64,000 bases of DNA from Persicaria tinctoria (lineage: Eukaryota > Streptophyta > Magnoliopsida > Caryophyllales > Polygonaceae). Numbering within the stretch: position 1 is the stretch's first letter; each line of letters opens with the position of its first letter. The stretch spans positions 94,642,519 to 94,706,518 of the forward strand of contig JBANSL010000002.1 of NCBI GenBank assembly GCA_037127255.1. The letters run 5' to 3'. Position numbers and translations under genes: made by a program. The notes under the pieces were generated by a model. The model was given only the letters and a program-made list of their open reading frames with translations. It was not told where the DNA came from and did no database searches. Below, piece after piece: positions 11,326 to 21,429 of this stretch.

Positions 11326-12480
11326 TATTAAGTAGGTTCAAGTTTTTATTATGATGTGCTGCCTCTATTTAAATTAAACCTTGAACCTATAGTTATAGTG
11401 ATATATATAGTCCAAAAGTGATATTTTGTTGTCTTATATACGTTTCATGTCGGTTTGTTAAGTAGGTTTAAATTTTATTATGATGTATTTCCTCCATGTA
11501 ATGCAGGTTCAAGATTTTTAAATCTTGAAAACATAGTTATATATAGCCCTAAAGTGACATCTTGTTGTCTTACATTTCATGTCAGCTTATTATGTAGGTT
11601 TAATTTTTTTTATTATGATGTATTGCCTCCATTTAAAGTAGGTTCAAGATTTTTAAATCTTGAACCTGTAGTTATATATAGCCCTAAAGTGACATCTTAT
11701 TGTCTTACGTTTTAAGTCGTTTTATTAAGTAAGTTCAAGTTTTTATTATGATGTATTGTCTCCGTTTAAAGTAGGTTCAAGATTTTTAAATTTTGAACAC
11801 ATAGTTATATCTAGCCTTAAACTGAAATCTTGACGTCTTACGTTTCATGTTGGTTTATTAAGTAGGTTCAATTTTTTTTTCCATGTTGTATTGCCTTCAT
11901 TTATAGTAGGTTCAAGATTTAAAAATCTTGAACTCATAGTTATATATAGTCCTAAAGTGGCATCTTTTTATCTTACATTTCATGTTGGTTTATTAGGTAG
12001 GTTCAAGTTTTTATTATGATGTATTGCCTCAATTTAAAGTAGGTTCAGGATTTTAAAATCTTGAACCCATAGTTATATACAACCCTAAAGTGATATCTTG
12101 TTGTCTTATATTTCATGTCGGTTTATTAAGTAGGTTCAAGTTTTTATTATGATGTATTGCCTCCATTTAAAGTAGGTTCAAGATTTTTAAATCTTGAACT
12201 CATAGTTATATATAACTCTAAAGTGACATGTTCATGTCTTACATTTCATCTTGGTTTATTAAGTAGGTTCAGGTTTTTTTTCATGGTGTATTGTCTCCAT
12301 TTAAAGTAGGTTCAAGATTTTTAAATCATGAACCCATAGTTATATATAATTCTAAAGTGACATATTGATTCCTTACATTTCATGTTGGTTTATTAAGTAG
12401 GTTCAAGTTTTTGTCATGATATATATTGCATACATTTAAAGTAGGTTCAAATTTTTTAAATCTTGAACCCATAGTTAAAT
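11326..12480. repeat. Tandem array of about 9 units of ~134 bp, most containing a palindrome
   Basis: The landmark TTTCATGT(C/T)GGTTTATTAAG recurs at about 11443, 11575, 11709, 11843, 11978, 12111, 12244 and 12378, giving spacings of 132-135 bp; one more diverged unit precedes. Each unit reads: AGTAGGTTCAAG, TTATTATGATGTATTGCCTC, CATTTAAAGTAGG, then the inverted repeat GTTCAAGATTT / AAATCTTGAAC, then CATAGTTATATATAGCCCT. The palindrome halves are separated by 0-2 bases. Isolated copies of the same palindrome lie outside the array near 10990-11020 and 12750-12775. Confidence 0.85.
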
Positions 12481-12499
12481 CAGGTCCAAATATCAACTT

Positions 12500-14220
12500 T
12501 GATCTAAGCCACTTTGATCTAAGCAGATTGTGCATTTTTCTATCACTCTAGTTAAGAATAGCTCAAAGGGTTAACTTGTGGATAGAAATACAGGACACAA
12601 CATTGATAGTTTAATATGAAAACACAAGTTGCAGGCTGTTTCTTTTATTCCATTCTATAGCAAAGTTAAAAATCTCAATAAAATTTGAACCTACTTTATA
12701 GAAATCTTGAATAAATTTGGACCTATTTTTTTTATATATATAAATACGGGTTCAAGATTTTAAAATCTTGAACCAACTCAATAGGATTATAATAGCAAAG
12801 CCAGAAATCTCAATAACTACTACAATTTACAAACTGGTGCAGCAGCTCGTAACAACTCGGAACTTCAATTTGATGGGAAACATTAGAGCTGCTGCCTGAC
12901 CAAAAATAAACATACATCGTCCATTAATGCACAAAAACATCATGACACCAGCAGCTCATAAAGCCAATGTTTGATGGGAACTTCATGGCAGCATCTCTGG
13001 CCTTCAGTTTGCACCAAACACAGTCCCGATTCAGCCTAAAATCAACCATTAAACAACCCCAAAAAGCTCCCAGAAAATTGCTTTGGAGAACAAAACTTCA
13101 ACACACTTTTTTCGGCCTCTCCAAATAGCTTCAGCAAAAAGCAAAAAATAGGTATAATGTGAGACTGATAACCACAGTTGCAGTCAAGGTCGCTGCCTCA
13201 AAGATAAACTTGCCTGTCAAGATCAGAGATGAATCATCAACACCCGTAGCAATCAAAACATGAAATGAAACACTTCATTTGGAAGAAGAGATGGGTATAG
13301 GCAAAAGAGATCAGGACAAAGGGCAAATACATTAACCAGAACAATGAGAACAAACTTCCATTATATATTCAGCCACAAATTTGCATTCAGTACCAAATTT
13401 TAGTGGCTTTCATTATAATTTATGCCTAAGCAATTAATCAAATACTAACCAATTTCTGATTCCTAGATATCAAAATTAAAGGAAATTAAATTACAGTAAC
13501 AATAGAGAACTTTCTTCACCATCAATTTACTTTCACAGCATTGAAGGTAAAGAATCAGTTCATGCCAGATGATAATCACAACACTTCAACACATGGCAGC
13601 CTAGATATGCATTTAGTTTGTCAAGTCCTTCAAGCCAGACATCAAATTGAAAGTGTAAATACCCAATTTCAAATACACATTGAACCATAAGTAATACCCT
13701 AGAAAAGGAAAGGGCAAAGGAGGCAGATTAGAAACCATCTTCTAATATAAGACTACAACTAGCTGCTGAATATTATTGGTATCCTCATCAATTTTTTTTA
13801 TTAACAAGGATAAATTCTGGGTTGGAGATTTTCAGGGAGTTCAAAATTGGGATCACACATATTACCTTTAAATTTCAGCAATATGAAGAATTAGACAATT
13901 GGGCAGCAATCAAAATACCAATAAAGATGCCTGATTCAGCACTTGCAGAAACAAGAAATCCTATCAATATAGATGCCTGATTCATCCACAACATCTTTCA
14001 GTGGGACTCTAACGTGAAGTTTCATCCCAAAGTCTCTCTTGGATATTTTTACAAACATCTATCAATCATGAATTTAACCATCCACCAAACCAAATCCCCA
14101 ATCAAATTCCTATTCAATAAATCAAATCCCTAATTCATCAATTCCCCTTCTCAATCAAATAGTATAAACCTATTTCAGCAGATTCAAAGAATTGATTACC
14201 TTATTAGCAACAGGGCAGGA
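12500..14220. other. Unassigned AT-rich interior of the TIR element
   Basis: No open frame, splice-supported exon or recognisable transposon protein was found. A second copy of the GTTCAAGATT palindrome is present near 12750-12775. CT- and CAG-containing stretches at 12830-13250 look like old untranslated or intronic sequence that may have been captured with the DUF538 fragment, but this cannot be shown from the sequence alone. Confidence 0.4.
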
Positions 14221-14223
14221 GCC

Positions 14224-14578
14224 CTAAAACCACTGGAATGCTTCTTCCTCATCCACGTCGAGCCAGAAGAAGAATTTCTGGACCCGAATCCCCTTAAATC
14301 GAAGATGGAGCCATAGCGGAGCTTGCCGGCGATAGACTTGTCGTAGTAGATCAGGTAGTCGAACTGGAGATAGCAGGGCTTGTCGAGATCAACAATGAAG
14401 GAGCCGTCGCCGTCGAGCGTGTAGGAGTGGATGGAGGTCGATAAGAGGCTGTTGAGGAGGCCAAATGTGTGGAGGATTCATGATTTCAAAGACGATGGGG
14501 GAACCGGAGGAACTGGAGAGGACGAGGACGAGGAAGAAAGGAAGTGAAGAAAAGGGAGAGTGCGTAGGAGATTTTCAT
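14224..14578 (-). pseudogene. Captured DUF538-family gene fragment, frameshifted
   Basis: On the minus strand an ATG at 14578-14576 opens a hydrophobic leader (MKISYALSLFFTSFL), followed by the DUF538 core: HSYTLDGDGSF, DLDKPCYLQFDYLIYYDK, GKLRYGSI and, in another frame, IRVQKFFFWLDVDE. DUF538 proteins are small, secreted-type plant proteins of about 150-170 residues and poorly known function. At least two frame changes occur, one in the leader near 14500 and one at GATTTAAGGGG near 14291, before a TAG at 14224-14226. The usual C-terminal VDLPPSD-type segment is missing. It sits about 80 bp inside the right TIR and reads inward, so it looks like a host gene 5' end captured by the transposon. 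Confidence 0.7.
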
Positions 14579-14722
14579 TTTAGGTGGGATTTGACAATTT
14601 GTCGAAGTTCCGACGGAGTTGAAGAAGAGGAGATCGAGCGCTTATTACACACGCACTTATCCTCCAATCAAAATGTTCCTCACGGTTTTCACCCTAATTT
14701 TTGGTTTTCACCGGAGTCAATC

Positions 14723-14725
<3 letters not shown>

Positions 14726-14777
<52 letters not shown>
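14726..14777. repeat. (TA)n microsatellite at the right edge of the TIR element
   Basis: About 25 TA repeats directly follow the CTCCGGTGAAAACC-bearing right end, mirroring the TA run at the left edge of the same element. Confidence 0.95.
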
Positions 14778-14779
<2 letters not shown>

Positions 14780-15023
14780 GGTACCATGGTATCAACGGGA
14801 TTCCGTCGGTACCGCCATCACTGCAACTGTATATATTTATTTTATTTTAAAAAAATATATATATTCGGTACCACATGATTTTAATTTTCATTACCGTGTA
14901 CCATACCGAAAATGGTTAGTACCCAAGTTTCAGTTACATATTTCGTCAGTTACCGACTACGTGGTACCAAACTTTTATTGGTACGGTTGGTACAGTAATT
15001 TATTTACCACCGTCCAGCCCTAG
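14778..15023. mobile_element. Truncated hAT-like MITE remnant
   Basis: The right edge, read inward, is TAGGGCTGGACGGTGGTAAA, a typical plant hAT-MITE terminus. The body is full of GGTACC/GGTACGG-type short inverted motifs. The matching left end is not found; the sequence runs into the (TA)n tract at 14726-14777, so the 4.3-kb TIR element may have inserted into a TA run inside this MITE. Confidence 0.4.
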
Positions 15024-15082
15024 GAGGCACGATGGTTGTCGACTTCGAGTGTCGGTGCAAAATGTTAGAGGGAGGTTGTAGG

Positions 15083-15127
15083 CAGTGGCGGATCTAGTGT
15101 ATAAAAGTTAGGTGAGCGAAAAAATAT
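15083..15127 (+). repeat. Left arm of an inverted repeat bracketing the WOX gene
   Basis: CAGTGGCGGATCTAG followed by AAGTTAGGTGAGCGAAAAAA. The same sequence in reverse complement lies at 20128-20172, with about 40 of 45 positions shared. This motif is a common plant repeat terminus. The flanking 8 bp do not match (GTTGTAGG against GGCGGACC), so these may be two independent insertions. Confidence 0.75.
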
Positions 15128-15186
15128 TAATCAAAGAAATAATCCTTCACAATCAAATTAGGAATATTCACCTGTCTAAAAACATA

Positions 15187-15420
15187 CTACCTCTGTCTCG
15201 CAAAACTTGTCGTTTTGCTTTTGACACGTTTTTTAAGAACGATAAAAACTATAAAAAAATATTAATGGTTTTATTAATTTTAAAAAATAATTTCATACTT
15301 AATACAATTATCTATAAAATTATGGAAAAAATTATTAAAAAATTAATATTTTATAGAGTTTTTAGCTTCTTAAAAAACGTGTCAAAAAGTAAAACATCGA
15401 GTATTTTGAGACAGAGGAAG
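15187..15420. mobile_element. Stowaway-like MITE (Tc1/mariner)
   Basis: The ends CTACCTCTGTCTCGCAAAAC and GTATTTTGAGACAGAGGAAG are inverted copies, flanked by TA on both sides (15185-15186, 15421-15422). The internal ACACGTTTTT and AAAAACGTGTC motifs also pair. Size and termini are typical for Stowaway elements. Confidence 0.75.
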
Positions 15421-16383
15421 TACCTAATATGTGATAAAAATAGGTTATAGAAGAGGTGTTGTTAGATAAACCGCAAATTTGAGTTACGCTAATGTACGTC
15501 TGAACTGACGTGGAAATAGCACCGGAAACCAAAGGAAAATCAAGGTTTCGAGTACTGAATTCATATCAACATGGTGTCCTAAATCCTAATTTGCGGACTT
15601 TGCGGTGTATTCAGTTTTTGCGCGTTGTAGAAGTGACAATAGAGTTTGGAATCGGTTAGTTTTGATAAGATTATTAAATTTCAATCATAAGATTTTGGGT
15701 AGTTAATTTGTAAAAGATGAAAGTTAGGAAAGATAAAGAAGAGTACTGTACCCCGTTTCAAGTTTCATGGATTAGCTATATGGGTTGATTTTGGGCATTT
15801 GGACTCACCAAACAAGTCACCCAGCAAAAAAAAAAATTTAACCAACTTTCAAAAAAATTCACCCATCAACTGCTGGGACAGCTCTCTCAATGGTCCGCCT
15901 CTGGTTGTAGGTGTTGCTGGAGGGGCACTTGGGCCTGTCCGTGACGATGGCTCCTTTGTTGTAGGCGTCGATGGCGCTGTTGTCTCCGACTCTTCGTGTC
16001 GCTGTGTCGGTGGTTCGGCCGTGCATTTGATGAGAAAATGGCTAACACCCCTAAAATAATTTCGTGGAATAGTTCTAAGCCGGTTGGACCGGACAGCCAC
16101 CGCGGTTTGATTCTTTTTTTTATTATTATTTTGGGAAAAATAATTACGGTTCACCGAACCCTAACCCTATGGGCGGGGCTAGAGTGTGGAGATGACCACG
16201 TCACTACGGTACACCCACACCCAGTCAGCCACTCAGCCCACTCATCCGGTCATCCATCCTTCCCTTTTTGTGCGTTTTTAATTGCGCATTTGCGCGTCTC
16301 CCGACAAGATTTTCTCTGCACCGAAAGAGAAGGAAGAAAAAGTTGTCTGCGACGATCAACTGAAAGCGATTTCGGAGAGCTAA

Positions 16384-18511
16384 ATGATGACGGAGTGGGA
16401 GAATCAACCGCAACCGCCACCGGCAAATCCGCCGCTCCAGCCGTCCAAGCAGTTCGGAGAATCCGGATACTCCACCGGTAGCCACGACGCCGCCGCCGCT
16501 GGAGGAGGAGTAGTTACCGGTGCTCTCTACGTCAAGGTCATGACTGACGAGCAGCTCGAAATCCTCCGCAATCAGATCGCCGTCTACGCCTCCATTTGCG
16601 AGCAGCTCGTCGAGATGCACAAGGCCGTTACTGCTCAGCAAGATCTCGCTGGTTTTTTCTCCTCTTTCTCTCTCTCTTTTTACGCAATTCCTTGTTTACT
16701 GTTTACATTTTTGTGCCTTCGCTCATCTGTCGATTCAGATGTTTGCCTGTTTGCGCATTGATATTGATTGATTGATAATTGAGTTCGCTGTGATGTGAAT
16801 TTTGCACTTAATCTACCTTTCTAGGTTTTCTTTCTCTGTACTGAAGTTCGTCTTCTGGATTACCTGTTTTGGACTTTTCCTTGCGGATTTATGTGATATG
16901 ATAGTAGCGTGTTGGCTGGATCTGACAATTTGAGTTCCGACAGGTAGTGTAGCGTGTCGTGAAGTGTTCGTTTTTTTTTTATGGCTCTGTTTCTTCTAGA
17001 TTTTGTTTCTCCAATCCACAAAGATCGATTGTTGTTAATTGTTGTTGGATTTTTTCCTGGAAATTATAGGCTTTAAATTGTTACTTTTGAGTGTTTACTG
17101 CTAGATCAAATTTTTAGTCAAATTGTCTTCAATTCATTTCCTTTCTCTTATGAAGTCATTGCTCTCTTTCATGTCTCTATGGGACCTGTAAGCACTTATA
17201 ACCGATCACGTTCAATACGAAGACACATGATCAATCAATTAGTTCAATTTTGGCTTTAAGTGATTGGGTTACCTATGGTGGTACTCTTGAAAGGAATTTA
17301 AAATTATGTGTTTTATATTGTATACCATCATTGCCGGCTATTTCATATATGCAGCGTAAAATAAATTGGTTGAATTATCATTTGATTGAGGAGTTCTGCC
17401 ATCTGTTTGGAATGTTTTGTTTTTGTATAGCTAATTGAAGATTCCTGCATACCGAAATTTGGATTTGGAACACAAATAGTTTGATTTTTTTTTTTAAAAA
17501 AAAACTTATTCTTGCTACCACAGGAGCGAGGCTGGGAAATCTGTACTGTGATCCCTTGGTTACATCTATGGGTCACAAGATTACGGCTCGACAAAGGTGG
17601 ACCCCAACACCTGTGCAGCTCCAGCTTCTCGAGCAAATCTTTGAACAAGGCACAGGAACACCAAGCAAACAGAAGATCAAGGATATAACTACTGAATTGT
17701 CTCAACATGGACATATTTCTGAAACAAATGTCTATAACTGGTTCCAGAATAGGCGTGCCAGATCAAAGCGTAAGCAGTTAAATTCGGCATCCAACAATGC
17801 TGAATCTGAGGTTGAGACAGAGGCTGATTCACCCAAGGACAAGAAGACAAATCCTGAAAATTTCCTACATGAGCATGAGTCGGAAGCTGCCGGTGAAGAT
17901 TACTGCTACCAAGGTCAAGAGATGAGCTCTGAAATCCATTCGAGTGGCCCCCGGTCCAATAAAGAGTCTTCTGAATATCAAAGTTTCGGTCATCAACTAG
18001 CTTTCTATGAAAGCATGATGGAGCATTCAAGCATGATGGAGCCTCAATTCTCTCAATTATACAAGTATGTATATCCTATGTTATTGTTTCTTCTTTAGAA
18101 CTTGCCTAGAACTAGATAATACTCCGCATTGCCTTCCATAATTCCTAGTATATACTAAAAATTGACATTAGCAGCTTTACCATGGAGGTGAAGTTGATTA
18201 GGTTGTCCACCTTTTTACGCTCGCCCACTATATAGGAATATAGGATGTCTTATTCCTCAATAGGAAGTCTACATAACTTATTTATACGTGTTTATGACCA
18301 TTGAAAATGTCAAAATGTAGAGTATGTCAATTGCTCCACTGATACAAATAAATAACAAATCACTGATGCCTATCTAGATATGAAAACTCAGCTTAGTTTT
18401 TGTTATCTTCTTTGCCCATCTCTTCGTTATGGTATGTATGTTGCTTGATATTTTTCCTTGAGAGAAACTGCTCAATGTTGCCTGACAAATGGTATCAAAT
18501 GCAGGAATTGA
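16384..18511 (+). CDS. WOX13: WOX13-clade WUSCHEL-related homeobox protein
   Basis: Exons 16384-16651, 17524-18064 and 18505-18511 join in phase to give 271 residues. A stop codon (TAA) lies immediately before the start, and a second ATG follows directly. The N-terminal block [20 protein letters not shown] (50-69) and the following [10 protein letters not shown] are diagnostic of the ancient WOX13 clade. The homeodomain spans about 111-175 with [15 protein letters not shown] (160-174). The C-terminal part is acidic and Ser/Glu-rich and lacks a WUS-box, as expected for this clade. WOX proteins are nuclear DNA-binding transcription factors; WOX13 members act in broad growth, fruit and tissue-repair contexts. 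The last coding exon is only 7 nt, with the remainder 3' UTR. Intron 1 is 872 bp. Length matches the family (Arabidopsis WOX13 is about 270 residues). Confidence 0.93.
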
Positions 18512-19220
18512 TAACTTCATTGCGAAGATTGAAGTTTCAGGGTGCTATAATCCATTAATCCCTACCAAGTACCAATCCGGAGAACATTAGAGGATGACGG
18601 GCTGAAGTTTGTGTGCTCTCCATCATTATACTTATGACGTGAACATTTTCCAAAACTGAAAGCCAAGCCGGAGTCTCATATAGAGATTATCGCGCTAGGT
18701 ACGTAGCAATTAGCAGTTGAACCAAAAACAAAACTGCAAAATCATGCTTGAAGCCATGTAAAATAGCCTTCTGTAGCCAACTCTATACATACAGTGCCTA
18801 TATCAAAAGTGTGCAAGTGATCCGACTACACAAGCATGACTTGACTTGTTCGGGTTTAGGAGAAGAACATGCGTGTTTATCGCATGATTTGATCCTTTGA
18901 TTTGGAGTGTTCTTCTGTCTATATATGCATTACTGTTGCCAGACGACTTCGCCTTGTCGTCGTTTCCTTCATGGGTTTGGAAGCTTCTTTGTACTGGACA
19001 GTGCTAGTAGGTAGATATGAGGAAGGCTTGCTTTGTACCAGTTAGCTGTGTCTTTAAGTTGATGTCCTTGTTTTTCTACTGCCAGTTTTTCTTTGGATAC
19101 ACTTTTTTGGTACTATTATCATCCGAAAGGATGATCAGAGAGTTGTGTTCTGTTTTAAGAACCGTCCCTTTTAAAAAAAAAAAAAAAAGAGTTGAGGAAA
19201 GTCAAGTTTGAGTTTTTGAC
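18512..19220 (+). other. Probable 3' UTR and downstream region of the WOX gene
   Basis: The region after the TGA at 18509-18511 is T-rich with no conserved frame. It runs to an A-rich stretch near 19172-19189. Nothing else is recognised here. The 3' end is not defined by an obvious poly(A) signal. Confidence 0.4.
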
Positions 19221-20127
19221 TTTTCTGCTTCCCGTGACGAAGCAATTTTAGATCACTTTATTACAAGGATTTGATAATTGATACAAGTCATTGACTAATT
19301 TCATTTGTACTATAACTTTAAGAGATTAACATTTTTATTTTTATTTACATGTACTGGTTAATTTAAATGTGAATTTTGTAGTGCCTTGACATGGAATTAA
19401 ACATGATTAGAGAGGAGATCTCAAAGCACCTACCGGAAATTTTCAACCAAAAAAAAAGCACCTGCCGGAACAATAATGATTAAACCAAATTGGATCGATA
19501 ATATGTAACTTAGGCATGATTGCATCAACATTTGTTGTGGGGGTCAATCACCATTCACCCAAACCACCTAATTTGACAAAAATGGATTAAAAAAAAACTC
19601 GATCAAAACATAACGTAATGTAGACTAATATGCAGTGCCAGAGCAATAAACCATTTTTTTTAAAATATATATTGCAAAAAAAAAAGTGAAAGAAACAATA
19701 ATTTCTAAAAATTGAAATAATCTATTGGGGGTTAAATTCGAGATCTCATTGTTTAAATACCACTCTTTATTAAATCAACTAAGCAAATTTTATGAATAAA
19801 TAAGCTCGTACGCCCAAGGGTGGATCTTTGGTAAGTCCACCCAGTAGTTGTTAGGGTAGAAATTAATTTGGAGTGCGCTAAAAAAAATATTGCTAGGGTG
19901 ATTTTTTGCTTTACTAAGCTTAATTTTGTTTGGTCTAAATGAAAAGACACTTACCTTCAATTGTACGTGCATAGTACACACAATTTTACCTTCAATTGTT
20001 GTGCAATCTAAATAATTATAAATTAATATAGGTGTATATAAAGTCAAGAAACAATATCTATCACTTAAATCTCTTTTGGATTCAGGATCATATTTTAGCT
20101 TAGTAAAATTTTGCTTTTTCTCCGTGC

Positions 20128-20172
20128 ATATTTTTTCGCTCACCTAACTTTAAAACTCTAGATCCGCCACTG
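20128..20172 (-). repeat. Right arm of the inverted repeat bracketing the WOX gene
   Basis: This is the reverse complement of the CAGTGGCGGATCTAG arm at 15083-15127. On the minus strand the similarity stops after GAGCGAAAAAATAT, and the following 500 bp (19630-20127) look like a diverged retroelement or SINE-like body (GAGATCTCGAATTTAACCC near 19754-19735). Confidence 0.7.
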
Positions 20173-20174
20173 GG

Positions 20175-20721
20175 CGGACCTGAGGAGAGGCAAAGCCGTC
20201 CACCGTCTCGGACCTAAAATTTAAGGAGGGTTCAATTTTTTCTTTTTCAAGTATATGAATTTTTTTATTAGTAAGTTTGACTAAAGTCATTATAGTGTAT
20301 GGGTCAAAAATCTCATTCTTTCTCATTAGTCCATGATTCAATTCTATTTGTAACCCAATAATTTGGTTGCATTTTTTCCTCCAAATTTCATTTTATAATC
20401 ACTAAAAATACCAATAAAATAGAAACTATCCATTTTAAATGGTATTTTATGAAAAATAAACAAAATTTTATTTCCTTTTATCTTGTGCAACTTCATATTT
20501 TAAACAAAAAAATAGATTTTCACAAACCCTTTTCTAAAAGAATAATTGCCCAAAATCACGAATAAAAAAATACTTAAAACCACCCATATTGAGCTTTTTT
20601 ATATGAAAGTAGCTAAATAAAATAAAATAAAGGAACGAAATTATAAAGAAAATTCTCCCCAAAAAAATAGTAGAGGGCCTCATTTTTATAACTGGCCTCG
20701 GACATTTCAAATCTTAGGTCC
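20175..20721. mobile_element. Probable hAT-type MITE
   Basis: The left end GGCGGACCTGAGGAG and the right end, read inward, GGCTGGACCTAAGATTTG form an imperfect inverted repeat. A second GGACCTAAAATTTAAGG is found near the left end. The interior is AT-rich and non-coding. No clean target duplication is seen. Confidence 0.45.
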
Positions 20722-20741
20722 AGCCGGTACGCCTAAGGATG

Positions 20742-21114
20742 TTATTCGAGCCGAACTTGACACGTTCAAACTTGGTTTATTTGTTACGAGCTCGAGCCGA
20801 GCCGAGCCCAATTTTTAAATGAGCTTTTTTTTTTGTTCAAGTTTACCTTGTTTAGGAAATGAACAATCTCGAACTGACCTTTTTTCGAGTTTTAAGAAAT
20901 TCTACTTAGTCATAACATTTTAACTTAAAGGAAATTTTAGAAATTCCATAAAATTATAGCTATTCGAGCTTAGGTCGAACGAGCCGATCTTTAAACCGAG
21001 CTCAAAATCATGTTCACGAAGCTCGGCTTGTTTAAATAAGTGAACGAGCTTGAGTCGAGTTTTTTTCGAGTCAATCCAGAGCCGAGCTCAAGCTGTTCAG
21101 ATCATATAACATCC
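20742..21114. mobile_element. hAT-like MITE rich in GAGCTCGAGCCGAGC motifs
   Basis: The termini TAAGGATGTTAT and ATAACATCCCTA are inverted copies of each other. The interior has repeated GAGC/GAGCCGAGC/AGCTCG motifs on both strands, so it can fold extensively. No coding capacity and no exact target duplication are apparent. Confidence 0.6.
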
Positions 21115-21429
21115 CTACAAACACCTATTTTCAAATAAGAAAAGACAAATCGACTTATTTATGATCTGATTTATTTCCAACATCGTTATGAAGTAAATTT
21201 TACTTATTAATAAAATTTGTGATTATATACATTCAATTTTTTTTTTTATAAGAATAGAAGATAATATCTTATAAATACAAATAATTCTTCTTTTTCCTTA
21301 AATGCTTTTAATATATTTATATTTTAAAAAAGTCAATTTTCTTAAGAAAACCATAATTGGGTAGTAGAATAGAACCAGAACCAACCAAAAACATCCCAAC
21401 CTTAATAATCTTTTCACATTTTATTTTTT

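Larger units (their letters stand above)
10405..14725. mobile_element. TIR element flanked by (TA)n, with satellite array and captured DUF538 fragment
   Basis: The left end reads GCGCTCCGGTGAAAACCAAT then AAACCGTGAGGA (10409-10453). The right end, read inward from 14725, gives GACTCCGGTGAAAACCAAAA then AAAACCGTGAGGA, so the terminal inverted repeat extends over about 50-70 bp with mismatches. Both outer edges meet TA runs. The 4.3-kb interior contains a tRNA-like stretch, a palindrome-bearing tandem array, about 1.7 kb of unassigned AT-rich sequence (12500-14220) and a DUF538 pseudogene just inside the right end. No transposase is visible, so it is non-autonomous. Confidence 0.65.

Noticed and set aside
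11326..12480. CRISPR array interpretation of the regular repeats
   Set aside because: Units are ~134 bp contiguous satellite copies with no unique spacers, in a eukaryotic genome without cas genes.
15083..20172. Single 5-kb transposon carrying the WOX gene
   Set aside because: No target duplication (GTTGTAGG against GGCGGACC) and sequence diverges immediately inside the arms; kept only as an open observation.
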